From Macrobrachium rosenbergii (lineage: Eukaryota; Arthropoda; Malacostraca; Decapoda; Palaemonidae), in NCBI RefSeq assembly GCF_040412425.1, contig NC_089767.1:4338448-4402447 (forward strand): DNA of 64,000 nucleotides, written 5' to 3'. The notes beneath the pieces are model-generated. The model saw only the letters and a list, made by a program, of their open reading frames with translations. It was not told the origin of the DNA and made no database searches. A program made the translations under genes and the position numbers. Within the stretch, counting starts at the first letter, position 1. Each line of letters opens with the position of its first letter. Positions 12,251 to 23,376 of the stretch are shown piece by piece.

Positions 12251-12251
12251 G

Positions 12252-12522
12252 ATGGATAGTGCCGTCAGGGCACTGTAGGCTTTACTTACGGTTCTTTGCA
12301 GCGTGCCTTCCTTAGGCCCCTAGTTGCAACACCTTTCATTCCTTTTACTGTACCTCCTTTCTTCCATCTTCCTTTCCACTCTCTCCTAACAATTGATGAA
12401 TAGTGCAACTGCTTTGAGGTTTTCCTCCTGTTACACCTTTCAAACTTTTATTGTCAATTTCCGTTTCAGCGCTGAATGACTTCATAGGTCCCAGTGCTTG
12501 GCCTTTGTCCTGAATTCTACAC
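12252..12522 (-). mobile_element. Repeat family A copy, minus orientation
   Basis: GGCCCCTAGTTGCAACACCT and CCTCCTGTTACACCTTTCAA are the reverse complements of family landmarks. It lies head-to-head with the plus-oriented copy that starts at 12652, forming an inverted pair with a 130-bp spacer. Confidence 0.7.
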
Positions 12523-12651
12523 TCAATTCAATGAACAGCAATTCATCTAATCAATGACCCAAGCCTTACTCATTCTCTAATTCGACTTTGGCTGCAAGGC
12601 GTCCATGCTTCCAGCCCCTGTTCGGCAGCCCTGTGAGACACGTCAAGAATT

Positions 12652-12900
12652 ACATAGAATTTAGGCCAAAGGCCAAGAGCTGGAACCTATGAGGTCATTC
12701 AGCGCTGAAACTGAAACTGAGTAAAAAAAGGTTGACAGGCGCAAAAGGAAGAAAACCTCGGAGTTGCACTATGATTTAACTGTTAAGAGAGGGTGGAAAG
12801 TAAGGTGGAAGAAAGAGAATATGAACGGCGGTACAGTAAAAAAAAAAATAAAAAGAATGAAAAGGGTTGCAGGTAGGGGCCTCAGGGAGAGAGACGTCAA
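12652..12900 (+). mobile_element. Repeat family A copy, 3' truncated
   Basis: Good 5' half (AATTTAGGCCAAAGGCCAAG). An A-rich expansion lies at 12837-12855, and the copy breaks off after GTAGGGGCCTCAGGGAG. Confidence 0.65.
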
Positions 12901-13554
12901 GAAAGCACTTCCCACACTTCTGGGAATACTGGTCTCTGCGGGAATCTATCCGTCATGAGTTACGGGATATAGTATTCCCACTGGTTCCTTTTCCCTTCTG
13001 TAGGATTGCTATATATCTGCATCAGCTTCCCATCTCCCGCCTCAGCAAGAAGAAGAATCCCAGGTCTCGCATGTCCTATTCAGTTGGGCGGACATTTTGA
13101 AGGTTTCGTCAAAATCCAAAATGGGGGACAAATTTTCTAAAGTGACTGTCACATCACAATGCTGGAAACGGATGTCTCCTAGTGACCCCCAACAAAGTTC
13201 GGGGTCGTTATCTAGTACTGACATTTTTTGGGGGGTCATTATCTTTATGATATTTACAATCTTTTGTTTGCTTTTTACGGTCATCCCCAACGGGTTTGTA
13301 CTAAATGCACCACAAAGGTGGATACATCCCTGGTTTAAAACCCTTGGAGGTCACTGTCTGGGAAAGATCTTTGGAAACTAGTACTTAAAATCAGCTAAGA
13401 GAATGAGGAATCACCAACAACATCATTAATGTTTTTTCCGTCAAATGGACTCTACAAAGCGCTGGTACTGGGAAAGTTTTCCGCTTACTGCTTTCAACCT
13501 CGCTCCAGCAATCAAATGGTGAACAAAGCAGCGACTATTGTCTTGGAATTGGAA
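12901..13554. other. Unique-looking DNA with opposing open frames, no recognised gene
   Basis: Plus frame 13097-13381 (94 codons) has a hydrophobic stretch in the middle. Minus frame 13042-13290 overlaps it. Neither resembles a family I know. GACCCCCAACAAAGTTCGGG and related GGGGTCA/TGACCCC motifs around 13180-13290 are partly inverted copies of each other. Confidence 0.35.
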
Positions 13555-13735
13555 ATTAGAATTTAGGCCAAAGGGCCAAGCACTGGGACCTACGAGGTCA
13601 TTCAACGCAAAAAGGGAAATTGACAGGAAGGAGGTTTAAAATCAGTAACAGAAAGTCAGTTGGAATATAAAGAATATGAATGGAGTCACATTAAAAGGAA
13701 TGAAAAGAGGTGCAGCTAGGGAGGTGCACTGCAGG
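13555..13735 (+). mobile_element. Repeat family A copy, internally deleted
   Basis: AATTTAGGCCAAAGGGCCAA start and a shortened middle. It is joined directly to a minus-oriented 3' fragment of the same family, giving a foldback. Confidence 0.6.
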
Positions 13736-13830
13736 CATCACTCGAGGTTCTTTGCAACGTCCCTTCGGCCCCTAGCTGCACCCCTTTTTCATTCCTTTTA
13801 CTGTACCTCCGTTCCTATTCTCTCTCTTCT
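13736..13830 (-). mobile_element. Repeat family A 3' fragment, minus orientation
   Basis: CCCTTCGGCCCCTAGCTGCA and TTCCTTTTACTGTACCTCCG are reverse complements of the 3' half. Together with the preceding copy it could form a long hairpin. Confidence 0.65.
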
Positions 13831-14231
13831 ACAGGGGTTCGACTGTCGTCTTGCGTTTCGTCGGACCCACCACTCTCATAGGAAACTGCTTCCTCAAGAG
13901 AAAAAATGATATGCGAAGACTGCCAACAACATCCTGTTCATTCACCTATTCCCAAAGGACAAGTCCTCCAGTCTGAAAGGTCCCTTTCAAAGAGAGAACA
14001 ATGGCGACTTGAGCTGATATTCCCTGTCGAAGGCAAGAAACCTCAGCGACGACGAGTGAAAGTCCAAGCAAAACGGTTAATGTCACTGGCCGTGGGTGCA
14101 TGCTGGTATTTCCTGGTCCTTCACCTTTCTAAATCTATTGAATTGCTTTCACGTGTGTGTTTATTAAGCTGCTAATTTATTTGTTCATTTTAATAAGTCA
14201 TCTCTTCCCATTATCTTCTGTTACGTCTTGC
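13831..14231 (+). other. Unique DNA with an 89-codon open frame
   Basis: Frame 13906-14175 begins with ATG and reads MICEDCQQHP..., then a basic stretch GKKPQRRRVKVQAK, then a hydrophobic C-terminus. Composition is more protein-like than the neighbouring repeat frames. I recognise no domain, and no convincing splice sites or promoter go with it. It is probably chance. Confidence 0.2.
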
Positions 14232-14315
14232 TAATGAACGCCATAATATTCTTTGGAAACTTGAATTTCAAGACAATGGCCCCAGTTGATATGTTCCATA
14301 TGAACAGAGTTCATC

Positions 14316-14361
<46 letters not shown>
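14232..14361 (+). mobile_element. LINE-1 3' tail with (AAT)n
   Basis: AATATTCTTTGGAAACTTGA, then ATTTCAAGACAATGGCCCC, then a diverged GTTCCATATGAACAG, ending in about 43 bp of AAT. This is a solo 3' end, as expected from severe 5' truncation during target-primed reverse transcription. Confidence 0.75.
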
Positions 14362-14362
<1 letters not shown>

Positions 14363-14754
14363 GCCATAATATTTCTAATAATAAAAAACTTCAGCCACTG
14401 CTTTATTTAGTGAGAAAAACTTAAATCAGTACCATTTTGTTAATTAACATGTCACTTCATTATTGGTGATTACACTTGTCAAGAAAGTGTCACGCGAGAA
14501 TATCTGTCAATATATTCATGTCGGTGACATTATACTGAAATAAAGATTAATTTTCAGCATTTTTTTAGTAAAAATCAAATAAATAAATAAATAATAAATA
14601 ATATAAATAAAAATAAACAATATATTTTATTAGTTAAATATTCATATTTATTGGTATATATATAGTAGCTAGAATATATCCCGTTAAGTATATATATATA
14701 TTATATATATATATATAATTAAATTGATAAAGAATTATTTTATATTCTTTTATT

Positions 14755-14819
<65 letters not shown>

Positions 14820-15081
14820 TTCATATATAAACATATATCATATAATAATCATATACTGATGAAAAAAAGGAGTCATCATTTGAAATCAGCATTTATGAAA
14901 TATCACTCGAAATCAAAAAGATTGATTAAGGACTTGGAAAAAAATCATAGCAACATAAAAACCAAGTAAGGTCATTCATTGAATAAACAAAGAGAATGAC
15001 TCCGTAGCTTATTAACTAGTCATTACCAGAGAAGTTCCGACATTCGTATATGATATTTAGCATTTAAATAACTGTAAAAAA
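14362..15081. other. Very AT-rich spacer
   Basis: AAATA-type repeats lie at 14578-14640 and broken TA tracts at 14655-14850. No gene. Confidence 0.6.
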
Positions 15082-15388
15082 CAAGCAACAAAATTTGAAA
15101 ACTTTCAAAGGAAAATCAAATAATGCAAGCAACAAAATTTGAAAACTTTCAAGGAAAATCAAATAATGCAAGCAACAAAATTTTCAAATTTTCAAAGAAA
15201 ATCAAATAATGCAAGCAACAAAATTTGAAAACTTTCCAAGAAAAGTCAAATAATGCAAATTTGAAAACTTTGAAAGGAAAGTCAAATAATGTAAGCAACA
15301 AAATTTGGAAACTTTCAAAGAAAAACCAAATAACGGAAGCAACAAAATTTGAAAACTTTCAAAGAAAAACCAAATAACGCAAGCAACA
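15082..15388 (+). repeat. Minisatellite, unit about 43 bp, about seven copies
   Basis: CAAGCAACAAAATTTGAAAA recurs at 15082, 15126, 15169 and onward. One unit carries an internal change that makes it locally self-complementary (AATTTTCAAATTTTC at 15178), and one is shortened. Confidence 0.9.
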
Positions 15389-15429
15389 AAACAGACTTAA
15401 AGACTTGTTCCAGAAGCTATATCACTTCG

Positions 15430-15873
15430 CTACTTTGGCAATGTACAGGGAGCCTCCATCTGCAAGGGCCTGAACATGTTTGCAGAGCTAACCTTGACGA
15501 TTCCCAGTAGCTCCGCCAGCGAAGCCTCTCCGGAGGCCTCTGAATGCGTCAACGACATCTCTTCAGCGCTCCAGCGAGTCCTAATCCATCTCATTTCTTC
15601 ATACTGCATTACTTGAGTAACCCCGGTATTATCTTGAAGTGAAACAGCCGGGGAATCCTCTTCAGCGATCCTCCAGCAGGGGCTGCTAATTTGGGTCGTC
15701 TTCTCTTCTGAGGTCCTACCGAGTCCCTCTTCCTCAAAGATCCTTCTGCGACTATCTGGGGTCGTCTCGTCCCTGATCCTGCGGATCCTACGCAGCAGCC
15801 ATCGAAGAGGACGCCTTTCGCGGGGAATCCGCAGAGCGCGACGGGAACGTGTTCACGAAGGGCGCCTTTGGAG
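15430..15873 (-). CDS. Candidate exon of an unrecognised gene
   Basis: The minus strand is open for 140 codons from 15852 to the TAG at 15430-15432, with no low-complexity repeat. The first in-frame ATG is at 15609. The translation is charged, with RRIRRIRDETTPDSRRRI near the start, acidic EEE and AEED patches, then a milder C-terminal part. Upstream is a good acceptor (CTCTTCCTTCAG, AG at 15875-15874), and a donor-like CAAG/GTTAGC falls at 15493/15492. Against it, the frame has a TGA at 15855 just inside that acceptor, so the acceptor and this frame do not fit together unless another start is used. A second minus frame is open from the acceptor to a TAA near 15616. I recognise no domain. Local GC is clearly higher than the flanks. 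Confidence 0.25.
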
Positions 15874-16037
15874 CTGAAGGAAGAGATTTTGTAGCGTTTT
15901 TGCTAAATGCCTGCTTGCTTGCTTGCTTGCCTGAGCTTGGATGGTCGTCGTTTGAGAACCTCCTGGTTAAATGATTCCCCCGGAAATAAAATAAATATTT
16001 TATAAAAGACTTTTCTTCTCTCCTTTTTTTAAAAGAT

Positions 16038-16040
<3 letters not shown>

Positions 16041-16124
<84 letters not shown>

Positions 16125-16141
16125 TTTTGGTAATGTATCTA

Positions 16142-16193
<52 letters not shown>

Positions 16194-16256
16194 AGAGAGA
16201 GAGAGAGAGGAGTAGTTTTGGAAGATCTTGGACGGAGAGAGAGAGAGAGAGAGAGA
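16041..16256. repeat. (GA)n tracts with a repeated linker
   Basis: Three main GA blocks (16041-16121, 16145-16190 and 16234-16256). A linker with GTAGTTTTGG occurs at 16122 and 16212, so this is a small composite array. Confidence 0.9.
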
Positions 16257-16403
16257 ATATATGGATCAATTAGATGTTTCAGAGGGGAGAAACAGAGGGG
16301 GGAAGCAGTGCTTGGACGGACTGCGGTGAGGGTGGGGGAGTGGGTGGCGATGTTGGGAGGGGGTGGTCAAACTCTCCCCAAAGCCTATTATTTCCAAACA
16401 ATA

Positions 16404-17832
16404 TATATATCTGCAGACTGCAGTAACTACAGGCCAATCTTTATTCTTCCTGTGCTCTCCAAAGTTGCTGAAAAACTTATTTTTTACCCACTACATAAGT
16501 TTGTTGAATCTAAATGATTGTTAGCTGATAGTCAATATGCATATAGGAAGCAGCTAGGTAATTCAGACAGATTTTAGTGCTGCTTTCGATTGACTAAATC
16601 ACAAGGCACATATTTATAAACTTCAGAATCTTGGAGTGGGTGGATACGTTTTAGGATAACTTCAAGATTTCCTTACAGGTAGGCAGCTGCGAGTTGCTGT
16701 TTATAAGATCTTTAGTGAACCAAGACCTACTGTGTCTGGAGTTCCCAGGGTAGTTCTTGGTCCACTGCTATTTTTAGCGTATGCAAGTGATATGGTTGTT
16801 GGCCTGGTAAGCAAGATTGTTCAGCATGCTGATGATGCAACACTTGTGGGTGTAGTGAAGTCTCCACTTATGAGAAATGAAGCTGCCCCCAGCCTCAATC
16901 GGGACATAGACCGGATCGGTGAGTGGTGTAGTCGATGGGGTGTGAGGCTGAACTCCAGTAAAACGAAAACACTATTGATTAGCAGATCTATTACCTGTTT
17001 TCAATCCCATCATCCCCTTCGGATGAATAGGACTTTGCTGAATGAAATCCCATCATCCCCTTCGGATGAATAGGACTTTGCTGAATGAGTCTGGAGCTTT
17101 AACTATTCTTGGTGTAACTTTTGACTCACATCTCACTTTTGAGAAACACCTAATGAAAGTTTCAGCAAATGCTGCAACAAAGTTATGTATTGTTCGTAAG
17201 GCCTCATATGTTTATAACAGTGATAAGATCGACGCAACCTGTTTTAGGTCACTTGTCCTTCCAGTACTAGAATACTGTTCTCCGGTGTGGATGTCTGCTT
17301 CTGCCAGAGATTTATCTCTCTTAGATAGAGTGGTTCGTGGTCGTAGGTTTCTGTTTCCTAATAGTAACAGTTAAGACTTGGACCATCGACGGGTGGTCTC
17401 TTGTTTGTCACTTTTTCATGAGTTGCGTTTTATCAGAGATCTTTCACAGTCACAACTGATCCCTGATCCCCTTCATCTGAAGAGAACAACCAGATTCGCT
17501 GAACAACAGAAGCACCAATATGCAGTAAATGTGCCTCGCTGTCGAACCTCTCAGTTTTAGAGGACCTTTATTCCTCGCACCGTTGGGCTGTGGAACCGCC
17601 TCCCTTCGGTGGATGTCGTGAAATTGGAACTTCAGAAGTTCAAGCGAAGATGCAATGCATTACAGTACTACCCTAGTACAATTCAACCTGTATTTCAATA
17701 GTTTACTTAAATTTTCATTTATTTATTAATTTGTTAATTTATCTATGAACATCATATACTTTGGAAGCTTGAGTTTCAAGTCAGTGGCCCCCCTGAGGTG
17801 GGCTTGTTCCATATGAATAGGGTTCGTCTTCC

Positions 17833-17835
<3 letters not shown>
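16404..17835 (+). mobile_element. LINE-1: decayed CR1/Jockey-type non-LTR retrotransposon, RT and 3' end
   Basis: Reverse transcriptase motifs appear in order. NYRPIFILPVLSKVAEKLI (16424-16480, fingers) is followed by LLADSQYAYRKQLGN after a stop near 16515. Then come VSGVPRVVLGPLLFLAYASD (16732-16795), HADDATLV (16828, in place of the catalytic F/YADD), IGEWCSRWGVRLNSSKTKTL (thumb side) and GVTFDSHLTFEKHL. The C-terminal part has LEYCSPVWMS and VGLWNRLP and stops at 17699-17701. The 5' half of the element, including the endonuclease, is absent. Damage includes stops near 16515 and in the 16575-16650 stretch, a 43-bp tandem duplication at 17003-17088 that shifts the frame, TAA at 17372 and TAG at 17558. 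The 3' UTR ends ATTTCAAGTCAGTGGCCCC-like, then GTTCCATATGAATAGGGTTC, then (AAT)n. Confidence 0.85.

Positions 17836-17909
<74 letters not shown>
17836..17909 (+). repeat. (AAT)n tail of LINE-1
   Basis: About 74 bp of AAT, directly at the 3' end of LINE-1 and directly before the 5'-truncated LINE-5. Confidence 0.95.
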
Positions 17910-18277
17910 TATGGTATGAAGAAGAAAGTATCACCCATTGATGTCGCAATATCATGGGACACCAGAGTAGATGAGAAAGAAAGAGAAAAGATTGACAAGT
18001 ATCAAGACCTGAAAATCGAAATAAGAGGGATATGGGATATGCCAGTGGAAATTGTACCCATAATCATAGGAACACTAGGCACGATCCCAGGATCCCTGAA
18101 AAGGAACCTAGAAAAACCAGATGCCGAAGTAGCTCCAGGACTCATGCGGAAAAGTGTGCTACTAGAAACAGCGCACACAGCGAGAAAAGTGATGGACTCC
18201 TAAGGAGGCAGGATGCTACCCGGAACACCACACTATAAAAACCACCCAGTCGAATAAGATGACTGTGATAGACAAAA

Positions 18278-18279
<2 letters not shown>
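17910..18279 (+). mobile_element. LINE-5: 3' end of a different non-LTR retrotransposon
   Basis: Open frame 17916-18203 reads VAISWDTRVDEKEREKIDKY, then QDLKIEIRGIWDM, then IVPIIIGTLGTIP. I recognise this as the conserved C-terminal region of a group of non-LTR retrotransposon polyproteins (V-A-x-P-x-D-x-R-V-x-x-K-E-x-E-K pattern, then VPVVIGALGT). Only this C-terminus and about 75 bp of 3' UTR remain, and the frame is intact to its TAA at 18201-18203. Clade not certain. Confidence 0.7.

Positions 18280-18351
<72 letters not shown>
18280..18351 (+). repeat. (AAT)n tail of LINE-5
   Basis: About 72 bp of AAT after GTGATAGACAAAA. Confidence 0.95.
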
Positions 18352-18354
<3 letters not shown>

Positions 18355-18558
18355 TTTGAGTTTTGTTTCGAAATTAGTATGATTTCATGTCCTATGAAAT
18401 ATCGTTAGGGATCTTGCAAGCAACCGCCTTTTTTTGAAAGGGTCAGTTCCCAACTGAAATATTTAGGTGGATGGTGAACTCATCCTTTGATCGTTAAGCC
18501 ATTAAGAAAGGTCACTGAATATTATTAACATAGCACACATGCGCTCATGAGCACAAAC

Positions 18559-18695
<137 letters not shown>

Positions 18696-18857
18696 ATAGA
18701 TTAAGTGCTTGTAGAAAAAGACAGAATGACATAGATTACAGACCAAATACCAGACCTTTGTATAAGATGTATAATGTAGTAGGAAAAGAAGAAACCTAAT
18801 AAAATACAATTAAAGGCCTCAGTCGAGCAAAAGATTGTCAACGAAAACAAGAGCCGA

Positions 18858-19272
18858 TTCATTCCTGCCCTTTAGTTTTCTGTAAAAGAAAACTGTTGTG
18901 ACGGCTTTTCCTGCCCGTCCGCACTTTTTCTGGCCGCCCTCAGATCTCAAAAACTACTGAGGCTAGAGGGCTGCAAATTGGTACTTTGATCATCCACCCT
19001 CCAGTCATCAAACATACCAAATTGCAGCCCTCTAGCCTCAGTGGGTTTGATTTTATTCAAAGTTAAAGTTAGCCATAATCGTGCTTTGGCAACGCTATAA
19101 GATAGGCCACCACCGGGCAATGGTTAAAGTTTCAAGGGCCGCGGTTCATAAAGCATAATACCGAGACCACCGAAGATAGATGTATTTTCGGTGGCCTTGA
19201 TTATACGCTGTAGCGGCTGTACAGAAAACTCGACTGCGCCGAAGAAACTTCAGCGCATTTTTTACTTGTTTA
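18858..19272 (+). mobile_element. Foldback repeat family B, plus orientation
   Basis: Full-length reference copy. 5' AGTTTTCTGTAAAAGAAAAC is itself palindromic. The centre pairs CTGAGGCTAGAGGGCTGCAA (18957-18976) with TTGCAGCCCTCTAGCCTCAG (19022-19041). Then come CCATAATCGTGC and ATTTTCGGTGGCCTTGATTA. The 3' end has CGCCGAAGAAACTTCAGCGC, a T run and ACTTGTTT. No open frame. Confidence 0.8.
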
Positions 19273-19488
19273 ATGCATGGTATTATCTCGACTTGTTTTC
19301 TTAGTACAGTAGTTACAGAGTTACTTGTAATCGTTTTCAGCTGTCACACTTTTGCGTACAAATGATGGTGTTAGCTTTTTGTGGGTTTAACCATTCCCTT
19401 GGGACGTTTATTCTTTACAAATTTATGTCTATGTTCCTTTGGTTCATGACCATTTATTATACAAAAACTTCCGTGGTTTTTACACACT

Positions 19489-19600
<112 letters not shown>

Positions 19601-19674
19601 AACAATGGTCAATATCACTAAGGAACACAGAGGAACTGAATAGTGGGTGTAAATCCTGTATAACAATCAATGTT

Positions 19675-19678
<4 letters not shown>

Positions 19679-19714
<36 letters not shown>

Positions 19715-19774
19715 TGCTCTTTTCATGTTTTTTTCAGAGAGACAGAGAGAATTGCTTCTCTTTTCATGTTTAGT

Positions 19775-19830
<56 letters not shown>

Positions 19831-19861
19831 CTCACACACACACAGGCGCACCATGACATTA

Positions 19862-19930
<69 letters not shown>
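19679..19930. repeat. (GA)n blocks with linker, then (CA)n and (TG)n
   Basis: GA at 19679-19709, linker CTCTTTTCATG with TTTTTTC, a short GA run, linker TTGCTTCTCTTTTCATGTTT, GA at 19779-19828, a CA run at 19831-19843, and 66 bp of TG at 19864-19930. The linker is the reverse complement of the one in the CT array at 20216-21150. Confidence 0.9.
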
Positions 19931-19932
<2 letters not shown>

Positions 19933-20007
19933 GGAAATGATACCAAGTGCCACAAACCGCTTCTGGGTAAAATGACTGATGGGATTACACTGTCAGGACA
20001 CTCGAGT

Positions 20008-20035
20008 CTTCTTCTTCTTCTTCTTCTTCTTCTTT
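20008..20035. repeat. (TTC)n microsatellite
   Basis: Nine TTC units. Confidence 0.9.
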
Positions 20036-20215
20036 TTTACCTTTCTCTCATCTCAGAATTCCCACCGCGTTATTTATCTGTTCCATCTGTGCTCCCATTC
20101 CTAGGAATCCGCCAGTCTTCCAGGGAATGAAAGTGCACCAGAAATATTACCCACCCAAAGAGTGAATTCACACTGTGCGTGCCCTACTCCGATGTTGTCA
20201 CGCTGAAACTCTCTC

Positions 20216-20218
20216 TCT

Positions 20219-20252
<34 letters not shown>

Positions 20253-20270
20253 AAACTAAACATGAAATAT

Positions 20271-20310
<40 letters not shown>

Positions 20311-20327
20311 AAAACTAAACATGAAAA

Positions 20328-20395
<68 letters not shown>

Positions 20396-20415
20396 AAACT
20401 GAAAAGAGTGCATTC

Positions 20416-20468
<53 letters not shown>

Positions 20469-20472
20469 TGTC

Positions 20473-20536
<64 letters not shown>

Positions 20537-20560
20537 AAAACTAAACATGAAAAGAGTAGC

Positions 20561-20623
<63 letters not shown>

Positions 20624-20643
20624 CTAAACATGAAAAGAGTAGC

Positions 20644-20718
<75 letters not shown>

Positions 20719-20859
20719 CTAAACAAAACTAAACATGAAAAGAGTAAACTGAAAAGAGTTCTCTCTCTCTCTGAAAAACTGAACATAAAAAGAGAGCAAC
20801 TCTCTCTCTCTCTGAAAACTAAACATGAAAAGAGTAAAAACTAAACATGAAAAGGTAGC

Positions 20860-20914
<55 letters not shown>

Positions 20915-20960
20915 AAAACTAAACATGAAAAGAGTAGAAAACTAAACATGAAAAGAGAGC

Positions 20961-21029
<69 letters not shown>

Positions 21030-21049
21030 CTAAACATGAAAAGAGTAGA

Positions 21050-21124
<75 letters not shown>

Positions 21125-21152
21125 CTAAACATGAAAAGAGTAGCAGAAAACA
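20216..21152 (-). repeat. Composite array: (CT)n blocks separated by AAAACTAAACATGAAAAGAG
   Basis: About nine CT blocks. The linker GAAAACTAAACATGAAAAGA plus GTAGCAATT appears near 20250, 20308, 20395 (diverged), 20535, 20618, 20713-20755 (repeated), 20780, 20813-20862, 20914-20962, 21024 and 21119. Linkers in the middle are themselves duplicated without CT between them. Confidence 0.95.
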
Positions 21153-21453
21153 AACATGAGAAGAAGGGACAGAACACAAGGGACCGCAAGCCAAGTGATT
21201 CCTAAGGTTAAATGACCTCTCATCTTATCCATGGCACAGAGGAAGCGTAAAAAAACCAAAGTTCTTTCTAATAGAACACCAGATGCATTAAACAGAAGCA
21301 ACAGAAATAACAGGCCCAGAGCAGATGGTCCAGGAGAACAGATCATTGACTGGAATCAATCCACGACAGATTTAATCGACACACTGTATTTTCAGACTCA
21401 AAAATCTCTATTCCTTGGGACAACTCGTTTTATTATTATTATTACATCAGACG
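21153..21453. other. No gene seen
   Basis: Unique-looking DNA; the plus frame 21231-21554 runs into the ATT tract. No domain recognised. Confidence 0.4.
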
Positions 21454-21458
21454 GTTCG

Positions 21459-21501
<43 letters not shown>

Positions 21502-21795
21502 TAGATGAACCCTATTCACATGGAACAAGCCCACCAAAGGGGCCACTGACTTGAAATTCAAGCTTCCAAAGAAAATGGTGTTGCGTTCGTTAGGAAATAA
21601 GAGGTAAAGGGAATACAGAAAGTATAGATCTCACTTATTAAAAAAGAAAAAATTATAAATTAAAAAAGAAAAAATTATAAATTAATAAACAGATAAAAAT
21701 GCATTAAAATGCAAGGGAATAGTATTAGGGTAGCAATGCATTGCATCTTCGCATCCACTGAAGGGAGGCTGTTCCACAGCCCAGCAGTGTGAGGA
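21454..21795 (-). mobile_element. LINE-1 3' end, minus orientation
   Basis: (ATT)n at 21454-21498, then AGATGAACCCTATTCACATG and GGGGCCACTGACTTGAAATT. The 3' UTR extends to GGGTAGCAATGCATTGCATC, and the last coding part is GGAGGCTGTTCCACAGCCCA (reverse of the GLWNSL-type motif). A family B copy follows at once. Confidence 0.8.
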
Positions 21796-21799
21796 ATAA

Positions 21800-22208
21800 A
21801 AGAAAACTCGATTGCGCCGAAGAAACTTCGCCATAACAAAAAACTTAATTCAGTTTTCTGTACAGCGTATAATCAAGGCCACCGAAAATAGATCTGTCTT
21901 TCGGTGGTCTCGGTAAAATGCTGTATGAGCCGCGGCCCATGAATATTTAACCACGGCCCAGTGGTGGCTTGTCCTATATCGTTGCCAGATGCACGATTAT
22001 GGCTTAATTTCACCTTAAATAAAATAAAAACTACTGAGGAGGCTAGAGGGCTGCAATTTGGTATGTTTGATGACTGGAGGGTGGATGATCAACATCCCAA
22101 TTTGCAGCCCTCTAGCCTCAGTAGTTTTTAAGATCTGAGGGCGGACAGAAAAAGCGCGGACGAACAGACAAATAGCCATCTCAAGAGTTTTCTTTTACAG
22201 AAAACTAA
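21800..22208 (-). mobile_element. Foldback repeat family B, minus orientation
   Basis: Complete centre (GGCTAGAGGGCTGCAATTTG and CAAATTGCAGCCC-type arms) and 5' terminus (TTTACAGAAAACTAAAA). The 3' hairpin end carries an extra ACAAAAAACTTAATTCAGTT insertion at about 21837. Confidence 0.8.
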
Positions 22209-22371
22209 AAACACCGAATGTAAGGACACGAGTAACTGATAAAAGTGTAGAATATAATATAAAACGATTAGTACAATCAACATGAAACCAAATATAACAC
22301 AACCGACAAAAGTAACACGAGATATAATGACATTCGTAAAAACTTACTTGATTATATGTTTTGTTCTCACT

Positions 22372-22442
<71 letters not shown>

Positions 22443-22712
22443 AGACCACGTGTGTAGGTTTGTGTAGGTGGGTGTTAATGTGGGCGTTAGCCCTTACTGA
22501 CACAGCAAACACAGAACGCATAAGTCAACCATTCACAATCTTACGGTCAAGAAATATTCCTCTCACGTACACACTTCTCAGACACCCTTATTTGTCACTG
22601 CGAGTTAAAGTCAATGCGGATTTAAGATCCACTGCCGAAATCATTTTATTTAAGCAGTGAATTTATTAGTTCCCACCGAGCAATTCATTTCATTATTTAA
22701 ATAAAATATAAT
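22209..22712. other. Unique DNA containing a (TG)n microsatellite
   Basis: TG of about 65 bp at 22376-22440. The flanks show no domain. Codon-like frames through the repeat are artefacts. Confidence 0.6.
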
Positions 22713-22957
22713 AAAGAATTTACATTAGAGGCCAAGAGTTGGGACATTTGAGGTCATTCAGAGCTGAAATGGAAACTGACTGTTAGGAGAGGGTGGAAAG
22801 TCAGATGGAAGAAAGAGAATGTGAATGGAGGTACAGTCAAAGGAATGAAATGGGTTGCAGCTGGGGGCCCGAAGGGACGCCGCGAAGAATCTAAAGCAAT
22901 GCCTACAGTGCACAGCGTGCGGTGCACTGAAAGCACTACTCCCCTAAGGGGCGGTTA
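22713..22957 (+). mobile_element. Repeat family A copy, internally deleted
   Basis: The AACAGGAGGAAAACCTC block is missing. 5' AGAGGCCAAGAGTTGGGACA and 3' GCAGCTGGGGGCCCGAAGGG are present. Confidence 0.65.
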
Positions 22958-23320
22958 ATTCTTTAAATTCGTGATTTAAGAAAGCGTTCGTTTTAATGAA
23001 CGATGCTTGCCCAGTAACTATGTGAAAAGCGGAATTCATCAAGTTGTGAACCTGCCACTCGATTCCTGTGATGGGCGGAGATACCATCCTTTGTCCTGTA
23101 ACTACAGTATCTCAGGTGCCCTGGTTAATGCTGCCCAAAATTCACAAAAAAGAAGTTTCTCTCTTTTTATTATCGGTCACCTATGAGGTTAAACGACTGA
23201 CGTGGCTGCAATCAACTTGGGACGTGAAGCGGACACTGAATTTAATAAAACCAGGATGATAATAATAAAAGAAGCATTTTATTCATCTGGTCAGTTTGTA
23301 AAGACTAAAGTTGAAATGTG

Positions 23321-23322
<2 letters not shown>
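22958..23322. other. No gene seen
   Basis: Unique-looking; frame 23068-23259 (63 codons) has no recognisable product. Confidence 0.45.
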
Positions 23323-23376
<54 letters not shown>

